Below are positions 24,077 through 32,130 of a DNA stretch of 37,532 nucleotides, in pieces. Made by a program: the position numbers and the translations under genes. The notes below the pieces were generated by a model. The model was not told where the DNA came from and made no database searches. It saw only the letters and a program-made list of their open reading frames with translations. The stretch is from Clostridiales bacterium UBA6114 (GTDB lineage: Bacteria > Bacillota > Clostridia > Oscillospirales > Butyricicoccaceae), in NCBI GenBank assembly GCA_002423435.1, contig DIWE01000007.1:1-37532 (forward strand), written 5' to 3'. Numbering within the stretch: position 1 is the first letter of the stretch; each line of letters opens with the position of its first letter.

Positions 24077-25204
24077 TCACAGGATAGATTCCAGCAGCGC
24101 CTGGATAGCAGCCTCGTTCACCGTGGCGGGCGTCAACTGCATCTGGGCAGCTGCGCCCAGGCCAACCCTGGTAATATGGGGCAGATCCTCCTGTTTCACG
24201 CCCAGTTGGTTCAGTCGGACGGGCATATTCAGGCTGACCATCAACTTCTCCAGGCCGTCGGCCAAGCCGTTGACATCCCGGAAACCCAGAATCTGAGCCA
24301 GCTCCTGCATCTTCTCCGAGGCCATCTCCGTACTGATACGGGTAAAGGCGGGCAGGGTGATGGCGCAGGCCAGGCCATGACTGGCGCCGAACTCGGTGGT
24401 CAGCGGGAAACTCAGGGCGTGGATGCCGGTAGTACGGGTCTGACTAAATGCCACCCCGGCAGTCAGACTGGCCACGATCATGGCACCCCGGGCCGCGGTG
24501 TTGTTGGGCTCGGCATAAGCGGTCTGGATATTCTCCAGGATCAGTTTCATGGCACCGATGGCCAGATAGTCGCATAAAGGCAGGCTCTCCCGGTTCCAGT
24601 AGGCCTCAATGGCGTGGCAGAAGGCGTCCATACCGGTAGAGGCAGTCACCGCGGGGGGCAAGGTGTAGGTCATTTCGGGGTCGATCACGGCGCAATCCGC
24701 CCAGAACTCACCGCACACAAAGGGCATCTTGATGCCGGCCTTCACATTGGTGAACACGCCCACATTGGTGACCTCGCTGCCGGTGCCGGCAGTGGTGGGG
24801 ATGAGAATGAGCTTGACCGTGCGCTTCTTAAAAACCTGCTTGCCGCCGGCATAGTAGTCATAGATACTGCCAGGGCTGGTAATCAGGCATGAGACGACCT
24901 TGGACACATCCATGCTGCTGCCGCCGCCTACGCCGATCACAGTGGTGATCTTGTTGGCCCGGGCGTACTCGGCGCATTTATCCACGCTGGTGGTGGAGGG
25001 ATTGGGCTCGATCTCACTGAAGTAGTAGACATCCTTGCCAGTCAGGCCGTTGCCGATTCCCTGGGCGGTACCGCACTTGTAGAGAAAGGGATCGCAGACG
25101 ATAAGCACATGATCGCCCTTGATTTCGTTGACCATATTTTTGGTGATACCCACGCCAAAATGGACATGAACCGGCATCCAGAAGTTAAATTGTGACATAT
25201 TCAT
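24077..25204 (-). CDS. Iron-type (group III) alcohol dehydrogenase
   Basis: The 375-residue enzyme reduces an aldehyde to an alcohol, or the reverse, with NAD(P)H. The NAD-binding domain has IGVGGGSSMDVSK (about 90-102), and PTTAGTGSEVTN follows. Metal ligands are visible as the Asp and His of GMDAFCHAIEAY and two His 14 residues apart in GIHALSFPLTTEFGASHG. The extra His present in FucO-type enzymes, four residues after the first of these, is Phe here (HALSFPL). From memory, that pattern recalls the branch containing phosphonoacetaldehyde and related charged-aldehyde reductases, which would fit a small anionic aldehyde. It is the last gene of the operon. ATG 25204 or 25198 are both possible. 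Confidence 0.88.
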   Translation of the reverse strand: MNMSQFNFWMPVHVHFGVGITKNMVNEIKGDHVLIVCDPFLYKCGTAQGIGNGLTGKDVYYFSEIEPNPSTTSVDKCAEYARANKITTVIGVGGGSSMDVSKVVSCLITSPGSIYDYYAGGKQVFKKRTVKLILIPTTAGTGSEVTNVGVFTNVKAGIKMPFVCGEFWADCAVIDPEMTYTLPPAVTASTGMDAFCHAIEAYWNRESLPLCDYLAIGAMKLILENIQTAYAEPNNTAARGAMIVASLTAGVAFSQTRTTGIHALSFPLTTEFGASHGLACAITLPAFTRISTEMASEKMQELAQILGFRDVNGLADGLEKLMVSLNMPVRLNQLGVKQEDLPHITRVGLGAAAQMQLTPATVNEAAIQALLESIL

Positions 25205-25246
25205 AATAATTACGCCTCTTTCAAAAATGGTTTTTAGCTTTACATT

Positions 25247-26176
25247 TTACATCTGCTCAGACAGAGCTGCCACCTCTTTTTTTCGCTGGGTCACCAGAAT
25301 ACCGCAGGCGCCGACCAGAACGATGATCATTCCTATGCCCTGACGCAGGGTAATGGCTTCCCGGAAGAACAGATAGGAGCCAATGGTGGCCACCACCGGC
25401 ATAAACAGCAGAAATATCTTTACAATCCACACGGGAAACTTTGCCAAATCGTAGTAATACACCACATAGATGAGCGTTTGTCCCAAGCCGGCCAACAGCA
25501 GCGCTGCAGTCAGGGTGGAGAAGGCGCCGAACAGCGCCAGCTCGCCGATGGTATCCATGGCGCAGGCCGCCATGGCGAACAGGCACATGGTGACAAAGTT
25601 ATTGTAAAACGCGATGACATCATTACTGATGGGATTGACCTTGCTGCGCTGCGCTCCCTTGATGAGGAAGGCGTTAATAGACACGAACAGCGCACTCAGG
25701 ATAAAGAAGATAGCCCCCGGGTCCCCCGGAGAGAAGTCTCCAAAATGGATGCCGATGACCAGCAGAACGCCAAAGAGCATGACAAAGGTAAACAGCCACT
25801 CCTTCTTGGTGAACTTCTGCTTGTAGATTATCATACTGATTAGGTTGACGAACAGGATATCCGTCTTGAGCAGGGCGGTCCCGGTACCCACGGTGGTGGA
25901 CACCTGCAGCCCCACGAAGGCGGTGAAGTCCAGCAGGAATCCCATCAGGCCGATGAGCAGCAGCCGATACAACTCGCCCTTGACCTGTAGTAAGGTGCCA
26001 AGTTTTCCCTTCCCAATCAGAATGATAGTCAGAAGGATCATCGTGATAAACCGGATGATGATCCCCACCGTAAAGGAAGACATCTGCTCCAATGCCTTAT
26101 TGCTGGCAATGAAATAGTTGCCCCAGATCAGCGCCAGCAGCAAAAGAGGAGTGATGGATTTAGCTTTCATAGGCAC
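25247..26176 (-). CDS. DMT-superfamily EamA transporter
   Basis: The product has 309 residues and about ten hydrophobic helices in two homologous halves of five. Features include LLLALIWGNYFIASNKALEQ at the N-terminus and GTGTALLKTDILFVNLISMI in the first half, with the usual short loops. EamA proteins are mostly exporters of metabolites and amino acids. Its place between the TRAP genes and the dehydrogenase suggests export of the end product or import of a second compound; this is inference. The GTG start at 26176 is chosen because AAGGAG lies 7 nt upstream; ATG 26170 is also in frame. Confidence 0.85.
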   Translation of the reverse strand: MPMKAKSITPLLLLALIWGNYFIASNKALEQMSSFTVGIIIRFITMILLTIILIGKGKLGTLLQVKGELYRLLLIGLMGFLLDFTAFVGLQVSTTVGTGTALLKTDILFVNLISMIIYKQKFTKKEWLFTFVMLFGVLLVIGIHFGDFSPGDPGAIFFILSALFVSINAFLIKGAQRSKVNPISNDVIAFYNNFVTMCLFAMAACAMDTIGELALFGAFSTLTAALLLAGLGQTLIYVVYYYDLAKFPVWIVKIFLLFMPVVATIGSYLFFREAITLRQGIGMIIVLVGACGILVTQRKKEVAALSEQM

Positions 26177-26194
26177 TGCGTCGCTCCTTTTTCT

Positions 26195-27457
26195 TTATAA
26201 CAGGCAGGTGGACAGGAAGGGGAAGAAGATAATGAGCAAAGATACGATAAGCAGTACGCCGATGAAGGGCAGCACGTCTTTGCTGACCTCGGCCAGAGGC
26301 AATTTGGTCATCTTACACACCACAAACAGGTTGACGGCGAAGGGCGGGGTGATAAAGGCGATCTGTACCGACAGCACCAGCTCGATGCCGAATGCGATGG
26401 GGCTGATGCCCATCTCCTTGATAAGCGGCAGAAAGATGGGGACCATGACAATCAGGGAGGCGGTGGTGTCGAGCCACATGCCCACGAACAGCATCAGCAG
26501 CATAATGAGAATCTGCATAATGATGGCGTTGTTGGTCAGGCTCTTAAAAGCGTTAGCCACGGCCTGGGGCACGCCGTACAGGGTCAGCATCCGGGCAAAT
26601 ACCGTGGCGATGCCCACCATGGACAAAATGGAGCCGGTCATAACGGCGGTACGCTTGAGGGCATCCACCACATCCGCAAAGGTGACGGACCGGCGGAAGA
26701 TGCCCACCAGCAGGGCGTACAGACTGGCGATTATGGCGCTCTCCGTGGGAGTGGTAATGCCGCTGTAAATGCTGCCTAGGATCAAGATGGGGGCGATAAT
26801 ACCCCAACGGGCCTTCCAGGTGCCGATAGCCAGCTCCTTCCAGCTGAACCTTCCTGACTCCGCAGTGTAGTAACCCCGGCGCTTTGCAATAGTGTAGCAA
26901 AGCAGGCACAAGAGTACGGCGGTGATCAGGCCGGGGACAATACCTGCCAGGAACAGGTCACTGACGGAGAGGGTGGCGATCATGGCATAGATGATCATAG
27001 GATTAGAGGGCGGGATCATCACGCCCAGAGTGCCGCCGGCGGCAGCCACCGAGGAGGTGAAGCCCTTGTCATAGCCTGCGCCCAGCATCAGGGGGATGGT
27101 CAGAGAGCCAATGGCCGCCGTGCAGGCGGGGCCGGCGCCGGTGAGGGCCGCAAAGAAGGTGCTCGCCACGATACACATAATTGCATAGCCGCCGGGCATC
27201 CGCCCAACGGCTACCCGGGCAAAGTCCAGGATACCGTCAGTGATGCCGCACTTCTCCATGAGCATACCGGCGAAAATGAAGCCGGCTACAGCGATCAACA
27301 CGATTTGATTGACGCCGGTAAACATGCTCTGGGCTATGAAGGTGGGCTGCATGATGTTGTACAGCTCGCTGGGGATGATAGAGGTCATGCCCAGAACGGC
27401 CATGATAGGTACGCCCAGCAGCATGGTCAGCAGGAAGATGATGGGGATCCATATCAT
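26195..27457 (-). CDS. dctM: TRAP transporter large permease (DctM)
   Basis: This is the large membrane subunit of a tripartite ATP-independent periplasmic transporter, which uses the sodium gradient to import a carboxylate or sulfonate. It has 420 residues and about 12 helices. Typical motifs are AGFIFAGMLMEKCGITDGILDFARV, GAGPACTAAIGSLTIPLML, GVMIPPSNPMIIYAM (about 140-155), TTPTESAIIA and FITPPFAVNLFV. The correct start is ATG 27457, with GGGGAGG upstream and an ATGA overlap with dctQ; a longer in-frame reading to 27643 runs back through dctQ and is not used. Six genes of the operon lie between tktN and this point. Confidence 0.94.
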   Translation of the reverse strand: MIWIPIIFLLTMLLGVPIMAVLGMTSIIPSELYNIMQPTFIAQSMFTGVNQIVLIAVAGFIFAGMLMEKCGITDGILDFARVAVGRMPGGYAIMCIVASTFFAALTGAGPACTAAIGSLTIPLMLGAGYDKGFTSSVAAAGGTLGVMIPPSNPMIIYAMIATLSVSDLFLAGIVPGLITAVLLCLLCYTIAKRRGYYTAESGRFSWKELAIGTWKARWGIIAPILILGSIYSGITTPTESAIIASLYALLVGIFRRSVTFADVVDALKRTAVMTGSILSMVGIATVFARMLTLYGVPQAVANAFKSLTNNAIIMQILIMLLMLFVGMWLDTTASLIVMVPIFLPLIKEMGISPIAFGIELVLSVQIAFITPPFAVNLFVVCKMTKLPLAEVSKDVLPFIGVLLIVSLLIIFFPFLSTCLL

Positions 27458-27966
27458 GCGTCCTCCCCGCCTTTCGCAAGCAGTGTTTTCACATGGCCGA
27501 TCAGATCCCTGGTGATGTAAATTAAGGACCAGATGAAGGTGATCGGAAGTACCAAATAGATGTAAGCAAGCATGATGCGCAGCACGCCGGTCTTGCTGCC
27601 CAGCCGCAGCATGGACTGAATCAGCTGGATACTGGAGATGCACACATATACGTCAAAATACAGCCATAACAACTGGGCAATTGCCAGGGAAAACGCCCGC
27701 ATCCTCGGGGCAAACATATCCACCACGATGCCCACATTGATGTGCTCCCGGTCCTTGGCGGCCACCACCATGCCGAAATACACAACCCAGACAAACAGGT
27801 AATTGGAGATCTCATTGGCCGCAGTGGCCCCGTTATTGAACAGCCACCGGGAAAAGATCTGATACGCGATCAGGATAAACATAACGCCGGTCATGCCTAT
27901 GGACAGCACATCCACCAGCTTGCCCAGGCTGTCGTATACCTTTCCTGCGAGTTGTTTCAAATCCAT
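27454..27966 (-). CDS. dctQ: TRAP transporter small permease (DctQ)
   Basis: This is the small membrane subunit, with 170 residues and four helices. It keeps GVMFILIAYQIFSRWLFN, WVVYFGMVVAAKDREHINVGIVVDMF and the closing FIWSLIYITRDLIGHV, with the conserved acidic and His region AAKDREHI. It assembles with DctM in the membrane. Its TGA overlaps the dctM ATG; the gap to dctP is 28 nt. Confidence 0.92.
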   Translation of the reverse strand: MDLKQLAGKVYDSLGKLVDVLSIGMTGVMFILIAYQIFSRWLFNNGATAANEISNYLFVWVVYFGMVVAAKDREHINVGIVVDMFAPRMRAFSLAIAQLLWLYFDVYVCISSIQLIQSMLRLGSKTGVLRIMLAYIYLVLPITFIWSLIYITRDLIGHVKTLLAKGGEDA

Positions 27967-27994
27967 CTTCCTCTCTCAATTTATAGCGGCAGGA

Positions 27995-29056
27995 TCAGCC
28001 TTTTGCTTGCTCGACGGCCTCCATGATCTCCTTGCCCAGGTCGGTATTGCCCACACCGATTGCGGCATAGTCGCCCTCCCAGGTGGCATGGGCCAGAGTT
28101 TTCCACTCATCCAAGTCGGAAGGGTAGCCCAGGAACTCCACGTCCAGTCCTTCCAACTCCTCAATGAGAGCGGGCAGTTCTTCGTCTACCATGTCATAGG
28201 TGTACTGGATCACCTCTTCGGTGGCGCGATCAACGGCCGCCTGGCAGTCTGCGGGCAGACTGTTGTACCAATCGGAGGACATGACAAAGCAATTGCACTG
28301 GATCAGATAATCGGTATCGGTGACGTAGTTTTGAACCTCGCATAGCTTGCCGTCTCTGAGCAGCTGAATAGGGTTGTCCTGAGCGTCGGCGACACCCTGC
28401 TGCAGCGCAGTGTAGGTCTCGGCCCAGGAAATGACCACGGGGGTGGCGCCCCAGGCCTCGTAGCACTTGATCATGGAGTCGGTAGAGGGGACACGAACTT
28501 TCATGCCCTTTATGTCGGCCAAGCAAGTAACCGCCTTTTTGGTGGACAACTGACGGGGAATCGTGTAGGAGATAGTGGTGCGGACGTTGCCCTCTTCAAT
28601 GGACTTCTCCATCACGAAGTCACCCATCTTGGCGCCCACTTCACGGGCCTCGTCGCAGTTGTCGAACATGAAGGGCAGGTTATTGTAGTTAACGGCGGGG
28701 ACATAGTTGGCCAGGTTGGTGGCCGCCACTATGGTGCCTTCCAGGGAATTCAGGCTACAGGAGGAAGTCATTTCCGTCTCGTCGCCCATCTGTCCGGAGG
28801 GGTATACCTCATAGCAAATCTGTCCATTGGAATACTCCTGCATCAGCTCTCCCCAGCGGTTGCACCAGCGGTGCTTCCAGCAGGTATCGGTGGGGTCGTC
28901 GCCATGCGCTACGCGGAACACATAGGAGGCTTCGGTATTGGTGTTTCCATTGGAGGTACCGCCGTTATTGGCCGCAGGGGGCGCACCGGTTCCGCAAGAG
29001 GTCAGGAGGGTGAAGCACAAAGCCAGGGCAGAAACCAAAGCTGCTGTTCTTTTCAT
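27995..29056 (-). CDS. dctP: TRAP transporter substrate-binding lipoprotein (DctP)
   Basis: This is the extracytoplasmic solute receptor that delivers the ligand to DctQM. The 353-residue precursor has an N-terminal lipoprotein signal (MKRTAALVSALALCFTLLTSC, with lipobox LTSC and modified Cys about 21), then an Asn/Gly/Thr-rich linker. The mature domain has the family hinge sequence ADIKGMKVRVPSTDSMIKCYEAWGATPVVISWAETYTALQQGVADAQDNP, in which the Arg of KVRVP is expected to make the salt bridge with the carboxylate (or equivalent acid) of the ligand. The ligand is therefore probably an organic acid. The start follows AAGGAGA. Confidence 0.93.
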   Translation of the reverse strand: MKRTAALVSALALCFTLLTSCGTGAPPAANNGGTSNGNTNTEASYVFRVAHGDDPTDTCWKHRWCNRWGELMQEYSNGQICYEVYPSGQMGDETEMTSSCSLNSLEGTIVAATNLANYVPAVNYNNLPFMFDNCDEAREVGAKMGDFVMEKSIEEGNVRTTISYTIPRQLSTKKAVTCLADIKGMKVRVPSTDSMIKCYEAWGATPVVISWAETYTALQQGVADAQDNPIQLLRDGKLCEVQNYVTDTDYLIQCNCFVMSSDWYNSLPADCQAAVDRATEEVIQYTYDMVDEELPALIEELEGLDVEFLGYPSDLDEWKTLAHATWEGDYAAIGVGNTDLGKEIMEAVEQAKG

Positions 29057-29084
29057 TTGTCATTCTCCTTAATTTTTATTGTCA

Positions 29085-29108
29085 CGGCGTTTTAGGAAAA
29101 GGACGCCG
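29085..29108 (-). other. Intergenic mRNA hairpin before dctP
   Basis: CGGCGT (29085-29090) pairs with ACGCCG (29103-29108) in the 102-nt gap before dctP. There is no T-run. Such stems often mark processing sites that raise binding-protein mRNA levels over the membrane subunits. Confidence 0.35.
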
Positions 29109-29158
29109 CACAACCTTTACGCCCGATGTCTTGAAAATATCAGCGATTCAACAGATTC

Positions 29159-30037
29159 TCACGCCTCATAAAGTTTCTTAAAATAGAGGTACATGGCGCT
29201 GGTATCCATGTGAGCAAAGCCGTTGTCCCTGGCGTTCTCGTTGAGAGCGAGCACGGTGGAGGTGATGACCGGATGAATCCCGGATGCTTTTGCCATATGC
29301 AGCCCCAGGCCCGCATCCTTGCACATCAGTTCAATGGTGAAGTCGGGGTCGTCATATCTGTCATCACAGATGCGCCGTCCATTCTCTCGGAACAGACCGC
29401 TCACGGTACCGGCAGAACTGCCCGCGATCGTCTCATAAAACACGTTTATGTCCACTCCGCATTTGTAGGCAATCTCCATAATTTCGGCGGAGATGCCATT
29501 GATTGTGGAAAACATGGTGTTGTTTAATATCTTGATGGCGTTGCCGCAGCCGGGACCACCTACCCGTGCCAGCTTGGTTACAAAATTGAGCAGCACTGGC
29601 TCTGCCTTATCGATGAACTGACTCTGGCCGCCCACAGGCATCATCCAACTGCCGATGGCCATAGGACGACCGAGAATAGGTGCGTCCACATAGCCGGCCT
29701 TTTTAGCGCTGAATACCAGTTCGGCATTCTTTTGGGAGGTAAGGGGATCCACGGTGCTGGTATCGACCAAAACATGGTCTTCTGTCAGTTCGTCCAGCAT
29801 GTTCTGCACCATGGACAGTACGTGGGCGGGCTTTGGCAGAGACATGAGAATGATCCTTGCCTGCCGGGCCACATCGGCCCCGGTCTCGGCCGGCACGGCC
29901 CCTTGTTCCTTTATGTACTCTTTAGCCGCGGGCAGCGCATCGCAGGCAACGACGGTGTAGCCGTTTTTCTGCAGGCGGCCCATCATCAGCTTGCCCATCT
30001 TACCCACGCCGATCAGACCGACAACTTTTTCTTCCAT
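29159..30037 (-). CDS. NAD(P)-dependent oxidoreductase, 3-hydroxyisobutyrate dehydrogenase family
   Basis: The 292-residue beta-hydroxyacid dehydrogenase has the Rossmann motif GLIGVGKMG (about 7-15), the substrate-region motif DAPILGRP (the usual DAPVSGG has been altered to L-G-R-P), and the catalytic Lys in GPGCGNAIKILNN. The family acts on 3-hydroxyisobutyrate, tartronate semialdehyde, threonate, sulfolactaldehyde and related compounds. The Arg in the pocket loop suggests an anionic substrate, and the exact one is unknown. From memory, the sulfolactaldehyde reductase YihU has a Ser at the position of the Phe in NNTMF, which argues against that specific activity. ATG 30037 is chosen, with GGAGTG upstream; the reading frame extends further, through the end of the transketolase gene. 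Confidence 0.88.
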   Translation of the reverse strand: MEEKVVGLIGVGKMGKLMMGRLQKNGYTVVACDALPAAKEYIKEQGAVPAETGADVARQARIILMSLPKPAHVLSMVQNMLDELTEDHVLVDTSTVDPLTSQKNAELVFSAKKAGYVDAPILGRPMAIGSWMMPVGGQSQFIDKAEPVLLNFVTKLARVGGPGCGNAIKILNNTMFSTINGISAEIMEIAYKCGVDINVFYETIAGSSAGTVSGLFRENGRRICDDRYDDPDFTIELMCKDAGLGLHMAKASGIHPVITSTVLALNENARDNGFAHMDTSAMYLYFKKLYEA

Positions 30038-30060
30038 ATGTTCACACTCCTGCTTGATTA

Positions 30061-30981
30061 TTAAAGCAGACCCTTGGCCGCATCGCAGATATCCTCCGCT
30101 GTCATGTGGAATTTGGCCATCAGATCGGCCATCTTTCCTACTTCGCCGAAGTGGTCCTGAAAGCCAATCTTGGCGATCTTCAGATCCACTTGGCCGCACA
30201 GGGTTTCGGCTACTGCACTGTACAGGCCGCCGATGACGTTGTGATTTTCACAGGTGACTACTCTGCCCGTCTTTTTGGCGCCGGCCAGCACGGTCTCCCG
30301 GTCGATGGGCTTGATCGTATGGACGTTGACCAGCTCTGCGTGGATGCCTTGGGCCTCCATCAGCACACACGCCTTGACTGCCTCCTGTACCATGATACCG
30401 GAGGCAAAAATAGTCACATCCCCGCCCCGCTTCATCACGTCGGCGCGGAACAGGTCGAAAGTATAGCTCTCATCAAAGACCGGCTCTACCGCTTTTCGGA
30501 ACAGCCGAATGTACACGGGCCCCTTATGGGCAATGATTTGGGGCATGGCCTTGGTCAGTTGGATCTCGTCTGCCGGCTCATAGATGACCAAGCCGGGGAT
30601 ACTGCGCAACACCCCGATATCCTCCATGGCCATATGGGTGCCGCCGTTTAGCTCTGCGCCTACGCCCGGGTCACTGCCCACAATTTTTACATTGGAGCCC
30701 GCATAACAGACGGAGATGGCAATCTGGTCGCAGATGCGCCGGCTGGCGAAGGTGCCGAAAGAGTGGATATAGGGTTGATATCCATAAGAGGCCAGGCCCG
30801 CAGCTACCCCGGCCATGTTCTGCTCTGCCACACCCATTTCAATGCAGCGTTCAGGGAAAGTCTTTCTCAGGCCGATGGTGGCATGTGCTTTGGCCAGATC
30901 CGCATCCAACACCAGGATGCTGGAGTCCTGTTCCATGGCCTTGGACAACTGTTCCACATAAACTGCTCGTAACTCTTTCAT
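30061..30981 (-). CDS. Transketolase, C-terminal subunit
   Basis: This is the pyrimidine-binding and C-terminal half of a split transketolase (306 residues). It pairs with the N-terminal subunit encoded just upstream. The cofactor Glu is in MGVAEQNMAGVAAG (about 53-66), and the substrate channel shows GAELNGGTHMAMED and YIRLFRK, which correspond to His and Arg residues that bind sugar phosphate in full-length transketolases. The C-terminal domain follows (about 185-306). ATG 30981 overlaps the stop of the upstream gene as ATGA, which fixes the start; a GTG at 30993 lies on the ribosome site. The pair moves two-carbon ketol units between a ketose and an aldose. Confidence 0.93.
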   Translation of the reverse strand: MKELRAVYVEQLSKAMEQDSSILVLDADLAKAHATIGLRKTFPERCIEMGVAEQNMAGVAAGLASYGYQPYIHSFGTFASRRICDQIAISVCYAGSNVKIVGSDPGVGAELNGGTHMAMEDIGVLRSIPGLVIYEPADEIQLTKAMPQIIAHKGPVYIRLFRKAVEPVFDESYTFDLFRADVMKRGGDVTIFASGIMVQEAVKACVLMEAQGIHAELVNVHTIKPIDRETVLAGAKKTGRVVTCENHNVIGGLYSAVAETLCGQVDLKIAKIGFQDHFGEVGKMADLMAKFHMTAEDICDAAKGLL

Positions 30982-31820
30982 GAACGGGCGCACTCCTTTC
31001 CGGTCAGTTCCGCTTCTGCTTTATGGAAGTCATCCATTGTAAAGGGCATGTTGTGGTTGCCGATTCCGACCGCCTCCACAAAGGAAATCCCCTTGCCTTT
31101 GATAGTATTCAACACGATAGCGGACGGTTTTCCCGCGACGGACTTGGCACATTCAATGGCACCGTCGATGGCAGCCACATCATGACCGTCCACGGTTTGT
31201 ACATGGAAGCCAAAGGATGTCAGCTTGTCTTCCAACGGCGGCAGACCGATGACCTCGTCAGTCGTACCGTCGATCTGCATCCGGTTGTTGTCCACGAATA
31301 CAACAAAGTGGTCCAGTTTATAGTGAGCCGCAGACATAAACGCCTCCCAACACTGGCCTTCTTCACACTCGCCGTCACCCACAATGGCGTAGATCCAGGC
31401 GTTGTCACCCTTCAATTTAGAACCCAACGCTATACCTGCCGCACAGGATATGCCCTGACCCAGGGAGCCGGTAGTCATGTCAATCCCGGTGGTGCGGTTC
31501 ATGTCGCAGTGGCTGGGCAGATTGGTCCCAATGAGGTTTAGAGTCAGCAGCTCCTCTTCCGGGAAGTACCCCTTGGCTGCTAACGCGGAATAAATAGCTG
31601 GACCGGCATGACCCTTGGAGCAGATCAGGCGATCTCTGCCTTCCATCCTGGGCCGGGCGGGATCGACATTCATCTGCTTGAAATACAGAACGGCCAGAAG
31701 ATCGGCCAGGTCCAGGCTTCCGCCGATATGGCCCACACCCAGATTCCCGATGCACTTCGCAGTTAGATTGCGAATGGTCCGGGCGCTCTGCTTCAGTTCA
31801 TTTTCAACAACGTTTTCCAT
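30978..31820 (-). CDS. Transketolase, N-terminal (thiamine-diphosphate) subunit
   Basis: This is the diphosphate-binding half of a split transketolase (280 residues). Visible motifs are GHIGGSLDLADLLAVLYF (about 30-47), RDRLICSKGHAGPAIYSALA, MTTGSLGQGIS (about 116-126) and the ThDP/metal motif GDGECEEGQCWEA running to VDNNRMQIDG, with the Asp and Asn ligands in place. It is the first gene of the island operon, with a strong promoter upstream and GGAGGAGAAC before the ATG. In split form such enzymes often serve special pathways rather than the central pentose phosphate route, so it is likely a dedicated enzyme of the catabolic module. Confidence 0.93.
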   Translation of the reverse strand: MENVVENELKQSARTIRNLTAKCIGNLGVGHIGGSLDLADLLAVLYFKQMNVDPARPRMEGRDRLICSKGHAGPAIYSALAAKGYFPEEELLTLNLIGTNLPSHCDMNRTTGIDMTTGSLGQGISCAAGIALGSKLKGDNAWIYAIVGDGECEEGQCWEAFMSAAHYKLDHFVVFVDNNRMQIDGTTDEVIGLPPLEDKLTSFGFHVQTVDGHDVAAIDGAIECAKSVAGKPSAIVLNTIKGKGISFVEAVGIGNHNMPFTMDDFHKAEAELTGKECARS

Positions 31821-32130
31821 GTTCTCCTCCCAATTATTTTAATATTTAAAAAATATATGCTTACTTACAATATATATAGTATTTATTTTGTTTTTAATTG
31901 TCAATTGCCATTTTATTATATTTTTATGTTTATTTTTTATTGAATATATCCATATAATATTTTCTTATTTATTCAAATTTGATTTTTTAGGCTGAAAAAG
32001 CTGTACTGCTTCCTTTTCATTCTGGGGTAGTTGGCGAACTGTAGGCATTTAACAAAGGAGCCTTTCTTTTTGCGATGAGAGACGGTCAATTACGGACACC
32101 AAATCATAAGATGATAATGGAGAATTATAT
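31821..32130. other. AT-rich divergent intergenic region
   Basis: This 310-nt gap separates the minus-strand catabolic operon from the plus-strand FAD oxidoreductase. The first 180 nt are very AT-rich and hold the operon promoter. The remainder is ordinary; AAAGG/CCTTT (near 32054-32064) followed by CTTTTT is too short to call a terminator. No clear promoter for the plus-strand gene was found. No coding frame is apparent. Confidence 0.5.
31876..31904 (-). promoter_or_regulatory. Near-consensus promoter of the catabolic operon
   Basis: On the minus strand, perfect -35 TTGACA (31904-31899), 17-nt spacer and -10 TACTAT (31881-31876) lie about 55 nt before tktN. The palindrome AATTGTCAATT (31896-31906) covers the -35 box, a likely place for a repressor. 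The region 31840-32000 is strikingly AT-rich. Confidence 0.65.

Noticed and set aside
27458..27643. N-terminal extension of the TRAP large permease
   Set aside because: It overlaps dctQ in another frame and is rich in His, Gln and Arg, unlike a membrane protein. ATG 27457 has a good ribosome site and the usual ATGA overlap.
29228..29527. Plus-strand open frames across the island
   Set aside because: All lie opposite well-supported enzymes or transporter genes, with no ribosome sites or family motifs.
30038..30199. N-terminal extension of the hydroxyacid dehydrogenase
   Set aside because: It overlaps the transketolase C-terminal gene, and the Rossmann motif belongs near the N-terminus, which fits ATG 30037.
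21512..32040. Attachment-site direct repeats at the island borders
   Set aside because: Comparing the sequences around 21460-21615 with those around 31830-32040 by eye showed no shared repeat of useful length.
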